From the NCBI RefSeq assembly GCF_000003605.2, contig NW_003116447.1, positions 923,350-944,705 on the forward strand: a DNA stretch of 21,356 nt, in the 5' to 3' direction. This document shows, in pieces, positions 1 to 8,816 of the stretch (position 1 is the stretch's first letter; every line of letters begins with the position of its first letter). The DNA comes from Saccoglossus kowalevskii (taxonomy: Eukaryota > Hemichordata > Enteropneusta > Harrimaniidae). The notes below the pieces were generated by a model. That model did not search any database. It was not told the origin of the DNA and worked only from the letters and a program-made list of their open reading frames with translations. Both the position numbers and the translations under genes were made by a program.

Positions 1-168
1 TAGTGATTATTTTCGACATAAAAGTTATGACTATTTCTCGTCAGCGGGGGAAATCGAACATTGCATTATTAAAGTGAAAATTCTAATACGTACATTTCTG
101 AATGTTACCTATCCTCCAGATGCCAAGTGGCACATATGGCCTCCACCGAACGTCTCCATTCTGTCCTA

Positions 169-558
169 TCAGCTGCTGCAACTCTGGCTTCCGCCCATGA
201 CTTCCATCCAGCCTTGTTTCTTTCCTTCTCTACAGTGCGTCGAAGTTGTTTTGGGTCTACCCCGTTTCCTTTTCCCTTCTGGTGCCCATGTCAATGCTGT
301 GTTACAGATGCTTGTGGGTTCCTCCCTTAAGGTGTGCCCAATAAATTTCCATCTCCTCTTCATTACTGTAGTGCTCAATTTCTCCATCCCAGTCCTGGTT
401 AACAGTTCTTCATTCCTAACTTGGTCTTGCCATTTTATCTTCATTATCCTCCTTAAACACTTTGTTTGAAAAGTATTGAGTTTTCTTTCGTCGCCTTTTG
501 TCATCTTCCAGGTTTCAGATCCATATAACAGCACTGACAACACCAATGATTTGTACAA
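169..558 (-). pseudogene. LINE C-terminal domain
   Basis: A 129-residue frame starts in YKSLVLSVLLYGSETWKM and continues through LRRIMKIKWQDQVRNEELL, RRWKFIGHTLREEP and ALTWAPEGKRKRGRPKTT. This is the well-known C-terminal region after the polymerase domain in this LINE type. It is separated from the reverse-transcriptase piece by 559-810, which reads as disrupted element sequence (a YIDGEVVEDVN-like stretch is visible there on the minus strand). The frame stops at 171-169. The bases beyond still read weakly as the usual terminal residues, so the original protein may have been slightly longer. Confidence 0.85.
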
Positions 559-810
559 CTTGAGTTTTGTTGCTCTCTTGATTTTGTTACTGTTCCATAT
601 TTTATTAAGCTGCCTGAATGCATTTCACCCCTTTGAAATTCTGTTTTCCATGTCTCCCATTCCTCCTCCTGATTTTGTTAAGGTTGAACCCAGGTACACA
701 AATTAGTTGACATCTTCAACAACTTCGCCATCGATGTAAATTCTGTCAACATTTCTTGCATTAATTCTCATTAATTTTGTCTTCTGGGAATTCACTTTTA
801 GACCAACTCG

Positions 811-1272
811 TTATGCTTCTGTAAAAATCCTGTCAGTTTTTTGTTGGATATGTTGTTTTGTGGATGCTATCAGCGCCAAATCATCTGCGAAATTCAAGTC
901 ATCCAACTTTGATGTAAACTTCCATCTAATTCCTGTTTTGCCATTTTGTACAGTCTTTCTCATTGTCCAATCAACCACTATGAGAAACAAAAAACCTGAC
1001 ATATTTCAGCCTTGTTTTACTCCTGTTTTGATGTCAAACCATTCCGATGTTTCCCCTTGATGTATCACTGCACATTTGAAGTCATATTAAAAAGCTTTCA
1101 CAAGACTGGTTAACTTTTCTGGTATTCCATACATTCTCATTATTCTCCAAAGGCTGTCTCGGTGCACAGAATCGAATGCTTTTTCGAAGTCAATGAAATT
1201 AACGTATAGTGTTGCTTGCCATTCGTTGACCTGTTCAATAATATTACGTAAATGATATTTGTTTTGTTGCAT
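811..1272 (-). pseudogene. LINE reverse transcriptase palm, truncated and with stops
   Basis: Two pieces in the same frame are separated by two stop codons (TAA at 1089-1087 and TGA at 1008-1006). The first contains LYVNFIDFEKAFDSVHRDSLW, which includes catalytic motif A with its Asp. Between the stops, FDIKTGVKQG and then NMSGFLF represent motif B (usually QGC-x-MS). The second piece contains NFADDLALIAST, the FADD form of the catalytic Y/F-x-DD box. The fingers region that should precede motif A is missing. Another stop at 813-811 ends the frame. No functional polymerase can be made. Confidence 0.9.
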
Positions 1273-2004
1273 TCCTTATTTCAACTCTGCTTGGTTCTCT
1301 GATATCAATTTCTTCAATATCTATATGCTCATAATTTGCATCATCATCATTGATAGGTTGGTCGGGTTCTTTTCTGTTTAAAACTTCCTTGAAGTGGTCA
1401 CTCCATCTATGTAGCGTTTCTTCTTTTCCACTTATCAAGTTTCCATTCTGGTTCTCCACTGCTACACTTTGTTTTAGTGGTTTGTTACACAGTACTTTTG
1501 TGAGCCTGTAAAGTGTTCTCATTTGGTGACTATTAGCTGCTGCTTCTGCTTCTGATGCTATGTTGTCAGTCCAGTCCCTTTGGTCAGTGTTCTTATTTGT
1601 TTTTTTACCTCCCTGTTTACATCTTTGTATTCATCCTTCAATCTTCTTTTTATTCTTTCAGATCTTGTCCCAATGATCTTCTCATGCAAGTTGTTTCTCT
1701 GTTCAATTAGTGTCCATGACTGCTCAGAAATCCATGGCTTTTTCTTCTTCTTCTTCCCAAGTACCTCTTTCACTGCTTCAATGTAGCACTGCTCTATCAT
1801 TTGGCATTCTACTTCTATCTCATCACCTTCCTCTTCCCTCAATTCGTCCTCCAGCATTTCAAATTTGTTTCTTACTGCTATGGCAAATCTGGATCTAAAA
1901 TCCTCTTGCTTGAGTTTTTCGGTGTCAAACCGAGTTCTGCTGTTGTTATCTTTAGCCTTTGGTGCTCTCTTTAACTTTAGTTTCACTGTAGTTTTCACAA
2001 GGTA
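1244..2004 (-). pseudogene. LINE connector between endonuclease and reverse transcriptase
   Basis: The basic, helix-rich segment after the endonuclease (KAKDNNSRTRFDTEKLKQE, then WISEQSWTLIEQRN and RTLTKGTG) ends at a stop near 1558. A second piece in another frame (1522-1244) continues with RTLYRLTKVLCNKP, LHRWSDHFKEVLNR and EIRNATKQ. These are typical of the region joining endonuclease and reverse transcriptase in this type of LINE. A frameshift lies between 1558 and 1522, and the segment ends abruptly where the first reverse-transcriptase blocks should follow. Confidence 0.8.
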
Positions 2005-3034
2005 ATGGTCGCTCCCAATATCAGCAGATCTCATTACACGAGTGTCCAGTGCTGAGTTTCTAAATCACTTGTTAACGAGCGTGTGATCTGTTTGATTCAG
2101 TGTTGTGACTATCTGGGATTTCCATGTTGCTAGATGAATGTGTTTGTGTGAAAATATGGTGCCAGTTATTACCAAGTCTTCCATAACACACATTTCACAC
2201 AGACGGGATCCATTCTCATTTCTGCTTCCAATACCATGCCTTCCCATCACTCGTTCATAGTTTTCATTATTGCTGCCATGTTTTGCATTCATATCACCTG
2301 TGATTACGAGAAAGTCATGTTTATTTACTTGTTGTACCGTTTCCTGGAACTTCTCATAGAATTCATCTTTTATTTGATCATCTGCACCTTCTGTTGGAGC
2401 ATATGCATGTATCATTTGTCAGTTAGATATGGTTGGAAAAGAATCTTGCTTTAATAATCCTGTCGTTTATTGGCACCCAGTCTATAAGTGCTTTATCTAC
2501 TTCATTGGTCATCATTATAGCTACTCCCTCTCTGTGTGTCTCGTCGTCTCTTCCTGAGTAGAAGATTGACATACCATCAGCAATTCGTATTTTTCCCTGC
2601 CCAGCCGAATGTGTTTCACTGATTGACATTTCATCAGCAATTCGTATTTTTCCCTGCCCAGTCCAATGTGTTTCACTGATTGACATTCCATCAGCAATTC
2701 GTATTTTTCCCTGCCCAGTCCAATGTGTTTCACTGATTCCCATCAATTCTATTCTTTGCTTCTCCATTTCTCTTGCTACTTGTGCTGCATTCCCTGCTTG
2801 GTATAGGGTTCTAACATTCCAGTTTTCTATTCTAAGTTTGTGCTTTGGGTTTAGCAATGGCCTTCTCCGCCCCTGAGCTTCCTCTCGGTTTTCACCCAGA
2901 CGCATCCTAATCTCACTCCTGTAAGGAGGGGTCATGGCTTCCCCCAAATTGTTAGGTTCAGTAGTATTCGTTCGGCTTCTGGTTTCTGTAATAATCACTT
3001 TTTTACAGGAATGGGTTATCAGCCCATAGCCCAA
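2005..3034 (-). pseudogene. LINE apurinic-like endonuclease domain, frameshifted
   Basis: This is the target-DNA nicking domain of the retrotransposon. The first part (3034-2423) carries WNVRTLYQAGNAAQVAREM and then SETHWTGQGK, whose Glu is the metal-binding catalytic residue of the AP-endonuclease fold. It stops at TAA near 2423. The next piece (2415-2065) is one frame over, starting MIHAYAPTEGADD, and carries GDMNA (the Asp/Asn catalytic motif, about 2298-2284). The third piece begins near 2034 with RSADIGSDHYLV, whose Ser-Asp-His motif (about 2013-2005) closes the active site. All key catalytic motifs are still legible, but the frameshift near 2424 and a stop near 2065 prevent translation as one protein. 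Residues around SETHW are present three times through a 57-bp triplication. Confidence 0.88.
2565..2735 (-). repeat. In-frame 57-bp triplication inside the LINE endonuclease
   Basis: Three contiguous 57-bp units occupy 2565-2621, 2622-2678 and 2679-2735. Each encodes 19 residues of the form ISETH-[WS]-[TA]-GQGKIRIAD-[GE]-MS on the minus strand. The units differ at only a few bases, so the expansion is recent relative to the decay of the element. Because 57 is divisible by three the frame is kept. The catalytic-Glu segment is therefore repeated. Replication slippage or unequal exchange is the simplest cause. Confidence 0.95.
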
Positions 3035-3282
3035 CCTCCAACCTGGAGGACCAGGAGACTATACTTCGTCTGGCTTCTACCTGTCGACCTTTCCGCCTTG
3101 GGTGACCCTACCAGGAGTACAATACTCCCGACGGTATAGCTCTCCAGGTCACTGAAGCGCGCAAACACCCCCACCAACGATAAGGTGATAGTCCCACGGT
3201 GAATCAAAAAACCAGAGGAGCGAAATTGGCCGTCAGGTAATTTCTCAGACAAACATTGGTATGGCGTATACACTACTAACAT
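3035..3282 (-). other. 5' leader of the LINE
   Basis: An 87-residue open frame lies immediately upstream of the endonuclease frame and ends overlapping it (VGGWAMG against MGYGLITHSCKK). It contains VGSIVLLVGSPKAERSTG. I recall similar leader text ahead of the endonuclease in related invertebrate elements, so I treat it as the 5' UTR or N-terminal part of the element rather than an independent gene. No RNA-binding zinc knuckle or other ORF1 signature is visible. Confidence 0.5.
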
Positions 3283-5575
3283 GTTCGCCTATATCTAAGC
3301 TTTCAGAAGCGATATAGGTTGATATAGTAGCATGCTTTATAGTAACTTTTAGTGAATGTCTGATTCACAGATCAATTTTCAACTTGTAAACACCTCAGAT
3401 GTAATTTGAAAGCACTTGGTCAAACATAAATAACAGACTTGTACCACAGAAAAATATTTTTTTTTTTTAAATTGCAGCAAATAATTGCATTGGACAATGT
3501 ACATCACTGATCTAAGGGTACTATGGGGTAGGTATATTGTATGTTTTGACATACAAATTATGCTCATTAATAATTCAATACCTGTCACATGACATTGAAA
3601 GGACCATTCTAATGATGTATTTGCAGCCTACTTCCATTCTTGTATCCTGGCCAAGTTGCACAGTCCTAGCTAAAGTGATAAATCTGGTCAATTTACAAGT
3701 GACATCTTATGTGAGATTTGTATTAGGTGTTTAAAATCTTTTTTTGAATATAAGCATTGTCATAAATTTGTGATTTACAATCTGTGTAAAGACGATTCTT
3801 GTAGGTTTATGGTTTTAAATGTATGGCTGCAAAAATAGGTCACATGACCAAGAGTGGTATAAACATAGTTAATTAAGCTGATTAACCCTGTTTGATGTTT
3901 TGCCAATATGCATTTACTAAATGTGTATTTGTAATACTACTTTGGAATATAGGGGTATAGTCAATACCATGTATTGTTTTTTTAAAACTTAATTTACATC
4001 AGTGACTTTGGTACATAACATAGACCCTTGAATTAAGATGGTAGGTTTTAACTTCATATATCTTTTTATACTTGAACAAATCGCAATGTAAATATACATA
4101 AAAATCTCTTTATCAACAGAAAAGTGTCTTTTATTCATGCCTTACATTTATCTGATTGTTTACATATTTTGGAGTCAACAAAAACTCACTATCAGGAAGT
4201 AGAGTTTAAATATTTATTCAAATAAACTAGAATCAGTCAATAATCATCTATCAAAAGAATCTTCACATTTCAACACTTGAGGGCGCATAGATCGAATTCT
4301 ATGATTTAATTATTGTGAAGTATGGGCCTTCATAAAATATGTAGGTTGACATGGATTTAAAACAATCAGTATAAATTTACTTCGAGAAAACGTTTACTAC
4401 ATCCTTAAAATGAAACGTATACTCAACAGGTTAACTAATTTTCACAGATTTTCATTATTGTTGTTCTGGTGAATGTTAAAATTGTAGCAATTTAGTAATG
4501 CCTAATTTGAATATAATTAAAAAGACAATGTAGACAACTAAGTATTTTTCTGAATAATTATGTTTGATATTGCGTCTTGATAAAAAAAAATCATAAAAAG
4601 GTATGATTTATGAAGAGTTTTTCATGCTAACTTGAAACTGGCCTTCAAATCCCATGATCCATTGCGTGACCGGCGACTACATCGTTGATCTGTTCGGTGG
4701 CCATTTTTGAGAAAAAACATGTTCGGCTTCCATTTCATGCACGTGCGCTTTATTCAACTTGAATGAGTGTTACACATCATGTTATCTGTGCATTGTTTTG
4801 TGGAGAATATTAATTTTGCATTTTTGTTTGAAATTCATAATGTTGACTTTTTCGAAATTGCCGGTGGCGTGCATCTTGTTAAAACTTTGTTATTCAAACC
4901 CATGATGCATTTCCTTACCAAAACTCCTGCATTAGTTCCCGGCTGTAAATGAACCACAATAAGTCGATACCCGGATATGTTATTGTTCGTATTCATTCGG
5001 ACAAGTAATTGGCTGTTAATTAACGTGTCCTTCTTTAATTTTATTTTTTAATTGAACTGGATAAGGCCAGCTACTTCAATAAATCATAAATCAATCTGAC
5101 GTCATACTCACTCAAAATACAAAAGTCAGTAGTAATAAACTCAGTGTTAGGTGGCGCTCTTCACTCATATACACATACGTGTAATTTTTAAATATCGTTA
5201 GAACCAGTTTCTTATAATTTTTTGTGCCTCCAGACATGTGATTTGCTGCTTTTAATCGATTTACTGTCACGGTAAAAACATTAATTATTCACTAGGTTTT
5301 AATTTCGCTATTTCCGCTCATCATAACTAAAATCCGCTAAATTAAATCTATATGAACATGTAAAACAATAACACTCATCGTTTACTTGACTAATCCGTAA
5401 AATTAAAACACAGGGAATATACTCAAAACATAAAAATACATGTAGTGAAATTAAATGTCAGTCAAAATAAATACTTTTACAATATTCTTGTACTTCATGA
5501 GTCCTTGATTGAAAAGAATAAATAAATAAATTACACGGAATATAAGGTAGATTCTCAGCCGTGAACATGCATGCA
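3283..5575. other. Gene-free AT-rich stretch
   Basis: No open frame here exceeds about 70 codons and none resembles a known domain. The stretch holds poly(A)/poly(T) tracts (for example near 3455-3470 and 4580-4590) and short near-repeats of CCCATGATSCATT near 4650 and 4902. I see no RNA gene or mobile-element ends. Confidence 0.6.
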
Positions 5576-5613
5576 ACCTCAGACCACTAAAAGATTTATT
5601 AGTGGCCTGAGGT
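5576..5613. repeat. Short near-perfect hairpin
   Basis: CCTCAGACCACTAA (5577-5590) is followed after an 8-nt loop by TTAGTGGCCTGAGG (5599-5612). The arms pair with one mismatch, and the A:T pair 5576/5613 extends the stem to 15. On the minus-strand RNA the mismatch becomes a G-U wobble, so the fold is better in that orientation. No T-tract or nearby gene suggests a terminator. Confidence 0.8.
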
Positions 5614-6102
5614 GCAACATGCTGGAAATCACACTAATTATGTATGGGAAGCATTTCTCGTCAATATTATTGCACACATCTTCAAATGTTATAGAACAGT
5701 ACATGCATACTGCAAAAATTGCAATGTTCTACTGTCACAACTGTAACCATTTATGTCTTTTTTTTACATTGTTGTCTTCTTCAATGAAAACGTGCATCAT
5801 AATATTGTTTTCTTATTTTCAATGTAGATACATGAAGTGGTTCTATCTCATGAGACGTGTTCATTTCATGACGAAGTCAATGACGTCACACTTCTCCTGA
5901 CTACTTCCGTCATACTTGTTTCTTCTCATGTCCGTTACTCTAATATCTTATTTGTAGTCCCCGATAAACCGTTCAAAACGTAACATCTTCATAAAATAAA
6001 TGTCGCAAACTGAATGGTAACGAGATCGAGAGAGACGCGACACGTTTTTGCTCAGTCTCCCACACAATAGTACTATTTCTATGAATATACTCTACAACTT
6101 TG
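5614..6102. other. Gene-free stretch with CRE-like site
   Basis: No convincing coding frame. TGACGTCA occurs at about 5880-5887 within a slightly more CpG-containing stretch, but there is no accompanying initiation or splice signal that I would trust. Confidence 0.45.
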
Positions 6103-6197
6103 GTGTTCTAGCCGCAAAGAGATCAATAGAACTCCATTCCTTAGCACGGCTAGAACACAGTCCCTCTATCATAGATAGATAGAGGGACTGTGGCTAG
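6103..6197. repeat. Two overlapping, mutually exclusive inverted repeats
   Basis: GTGTTCTAGCCG (6103-6114) is the exact reverse complement of CGGCTAGAACAC (6147-6158). The second arm overlaps the left arm of another stem: ACAGTCCCTCTATC (6157-6170) is the exact reverse complement of GATAGAGGGACTGT (6178-6191), with a 7-nt loop. Allowing one bulged base, that stem extends to CTAG at 6150 and 6197. The middle segment can therefore pair either way. Function is unknown; a structured RNA, a small-RNA precursor or a mobile-element relic are possible. Confidence 0.85.
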
Positions 6198-7674
6198 AAG
6201 TTATATTTGAACGTGTGTGGATGTGTGATTAGTCCAAGTTGCAGGTGTTTTTTGTCGCTCGCTAATAGTATTCAATTTCGTCATTGTGTAGTTAAGACAG
6301 AACACGTGTATGATTAATAAACAGAGTGTTACACGCTTGCATAATTAAGGAGGTTTGAATCGAGGTAAAGATTACATGTCATGTTTACAATACTTTTATG
6401 GTTATAGGTTCATGTTATCTGGATAGCAAAATGAATAAATTTGGTAACAAGACAAATTTCCAAGATACATGGGCGCAATATATCATTTTGGTCAAATGGT
6501 CAAAACCGGCATGTTTACACTGGTTTCACATTTTGCGTGGAATAAAAAAGTCATATAATATGTGCCACTGGCAATTTACCCTTTTTTTTACTTTCATTGG
6601 AATGTCAAATTTTTGAGTATTATTCGTGTGAATTGCAATCCTGATTCGAATTGTCAATATTTTCCCAAATGTAAATGAATTATTTATTGTATTTTCATAT
6701 CGTTGTAGGTTTTAAATTCTTGTAACTTTGTAGTGAGCTTTAGAGTCTCACTCTTCCATGTAAACATGATGCTATAAGATATCTTTGAGTAATAAATCAT
6801 TCGTGTTCAGTATAAATAATTATTTGAAAAAATATATTTTCTCTTTCCGCTACCGTAAAATTAACTATCAGTTTGAAGAATTATAAAGCAATATACTGTT
6901 ACCATAGTAAATTGATATATTCATGTCGGTTCATTTTTGCTCGGGATTTGTTGTTGTTGTGTGATAATCAAAAGTCTGAAAGCTATATGAGACGGTGAAA
7001 TCATGATTTCAGACATCACGTATTGGTTTTGCATTATCTCAGTACCATCCTACAACAGTCAAACAAATCCCGCAAAAAAACGCACGCACACACGCCCGCG
7101 CACACACATGCAGGACGGAGTCATGTTACTGATGAAAACGGATATATATATGTATATAGATAATATTATTATCGATTTATATTAACATTTAATCAATTGC
7201 AAAGATTTTTTTTAATCGAGCACAGCTAGTCTATATAATATATTCAGAGCTAGTTTTATTTAGAAAATGACCACATGAGCCCATTCTGGTTTGGATACTT
7301 AACTATTAATTGATGCAAGCAATGTATAGGGTATAGCAATGGAGGACGCCATCATGATATTAAATAGCAATGCTGTGAAAACCCACAGCCGAGACGGAGA
7401 CTCTTCCTAATTGACAGTTCTTTCACGTTTCCAATCATTACGGATGACATTTTATAAAAAAATAATAATAATTAATTTCCTTGCATTTCCATTTAAAACT
7501 ATGGGTGGACGGACGAGTCCGTGTAGACACAAGACTGCAGGTGACAGTATATGAATCCATTGAAAGTTACTTCCAATCAATTTATTATTGTACAATAGAA
7601 TTAAACAGTGCGGGAGGAAATGTATTTTGATCAGGAAATTCCCATAACACTATTATAATCTCTATTTGATTGTC
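6198..7674. other. Gene-free AT-rich stretch
   Basis: No coding frame with recognisable features. The only notable parts are the purine-pyrimidine alternating stretch near 7081 and a TA-rich run near 7141-7165. Confidence 0.55.
7081..7112. repeat. CG/CA-rich alternating purine-pyrimidine tract
   Basis: A mixed (CA)n/(CG)n stretch with a single CCC interruption follows an A-run. Such tracts are microsatellite-like and can adopt Z-DNA. Nothing links it to a gene. Confidence 0.7.
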
Positions 7675-7856
7675 CATATATATATACTTTAATTTCGGAG
7701 CCATGGCGACGTCACCTGCCGCTGTATCCACTCGTCATAAAACATTTTTGCAGGGAGAAATTTCTCCGCATTTACGTGGACCGAACAAGCCGGTAGTTAG
7801 CTCAGTTCAGACGCACGGGTCAAGCGATGCCATTCAGTGATGGCACAGAGGTAAGT
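7675..7856 (+). promoter_or_regulatory. Candidate TATA element and first exon with splice donor
   Basis: A CATATATATATAC run (from about 7677) lies just upstream of a strong start context (GCCATGG, ATG at 7703) and a GACGTCA element. The ATG opens a 45-codon frame beginning MATSPAAVSTRHKTF and ending at TGA 7838-7840. Ten bases later CAGAG|GTAAGT (donor at 7851) is a near-perfect 5' splice site. TTTTTGCAG at 7744-7752 could alternatively be an acceptor, giving a 98-nt internal exon. A TATA-driven transcript would start near or past the ATG, so the frame may be untranslated leader or an upstream ORF. No matching downstream exon is recognised. Low confidence. Confidence 0.25.
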
Positions 7857-8602
7857 AACTTGTTCTGATCATGGAGGTAATTTGTACCTCTATGTTCTAA
7901 TATCTGACTTCAGTTATGGCATGGATTCTTTTTAAATGTCCATCGATGTTGATAATAACGAGATGTTTAACACAATGACTGGGTGTGTCCTATATTTTAA
8001 TTTATAAAACCGCTGTATACGTACACATGCATAACATGCATACGACAAATAATGAACTGTTTTAATTCTGACATATAGAGGAGAATATTCATTTTAATAC
8101 ATTTTGTCATTACAACATTGTTACATATCCTTTCTAACAGTTTGATCGTGAACGTCGCAACGTTACGGGGTTACAATAAGTGATAAGAGGGAGTGTGTCG
8201 TGTGAGTGCCTGAGTGCACGGGTGGGTGGGCGAATTACTAGTAACATAGCTATCACGTCTGCCCGGACTATTTTTTGGTATACGTGTTTTATTTTCCGAT
8301 GCCAATATAATTTATAGTAAGACTTTTTACAAAGAATTAAAACTACTGACAGAAATGGATGGGATATAGATGGTGCCATATTTGAGTAATATATTGTCAT
8401 AAAGCTAAAAGGCGTATCAATTAATGGTCTTATTTTTACATATTGAGGTTGTTTGTATTTCAGATATATCACTGTCCTCAAACACTGGTTTTCAAAACAT
8501 TGTCATCGTTTTGTTAGTTTATGACCTACCATTAGAATTGGTACCTTAACTTCATTTTGTCTTATCCGATTTCTCCATATATCCTGAATTTAAAATGTCA
8601 CG
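7857..8602. other. Gene-free stretch
   Basis: A minus-strand frame of 115 codons (8134-8481) exists, but its composition (many Tyr, Lys and Ile, no domain, no splice context) fits chance. A small GAGGTA/TACCTC hairpin lies at about 7874-7891. Confidence 0.45.
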
Positions 8603-8816
8603 AACACAACTGGAACTATTTCGGGATAATTGGATTCGCTTAAAATGTGCTACTGTAGGGTAGTATTGTTCTTAATTTCCTCATTTCTGATATCAATACA
8701 AGAAATTATCAGAAAAAAATCTAAAACGAACAAATAAAATATTTTTGTGAAAACAAACCATTACAGTAGCACATTTTAAGCGAAATAAATTATCCCGAAA
8801 TAGTTCCAATTGTGTT
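8603..8816. repeat. Foldback: 55-bp inverted repeat with 104-bp spacer
   Basis: The left arm (8603-8657) and the right arm (8762-8816) are reverse complements with 4 differences in 55 positions by eye. The match ends sharply at both sides. The 104-bp spacer contains its own perfect 9-bp hairpin (TTTCTGATA 8684-8692, TATCAGAAA 8707-8715). Both arms can be read, in opposite directions, as the same peptide-like text (TQLELFRDN, then RLKCATV). That is forced by the duplication and is not by itself evidence of coding. Likely origins are an inverted duplication or a small foldback/MITE-like element. I saw no clear target-site duplication. Confidence 0.9.

Larger units (their letters stand above)
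100..3282 (-). mobile_element. Degenerate non-LTR retrotransposon (LINE)
   Basis: Read on the minus strand from about 3282 to about 100, translated fragments occur in the order expected for a single-ORF LINE: a leader, an AP-type endonuclease, a connector, a reverse transcriptase and a C-terminal domain. Diagnostic pieces are WNVRTLYQ and SETHW, GDMNA and GSDH (endonuclease), FIDFEKAFDSV and NFADDLALIAST (reverse transcriptase), and LYGSETW followed by RRWKFIGHTLR and GKRKRGRPK (C-terminal region). These match proteins common in marine-invertebrate genomes that are often mislabelled craniofacial development protein 2-like or jockey polymerase. From memory it is closest to I/Nimb-type elements, but the clade is tentative. 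The reading frame changes several times and contains stops, so this is a fossil copy. Both ends are approximate: I saw no clear poly(A) tail, terminal microsatellite or target-site duplication. Confidence 0.93.

Noticed and set aside
4640..4925. Possible dispersed repeat (CCCATGATSCATT twice)
   Set aside because: Only about 20 bases are similar between the two spots; too short to separate from chance.
5571..5900. 109-codon plus-strand ORF
   Set aside because: It starts inside the hairpin at 5576-5613 and reads as Ile/Phe/Met-rich text without any domain.
7501..7535. Hammerhead-ribozyme-like GGACGAGTCC
   Set aside because: The conserved CTGATGA and GAAA core elements are missing.
7790..7850. 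tRNA-like text with an A-box-like TAGCTCAGTTC
   Set aside because: No proper B box at the right distance and no cloverleaf with a 7-bp acceptor stem could be drawn. It lies within the candidate exon.
8134..8481. 115-codon minus-strand ORF
   Set aside because: No recognisable domain, no splice or start context and an AT-driven composition; a chance ORF of this size is plausible.
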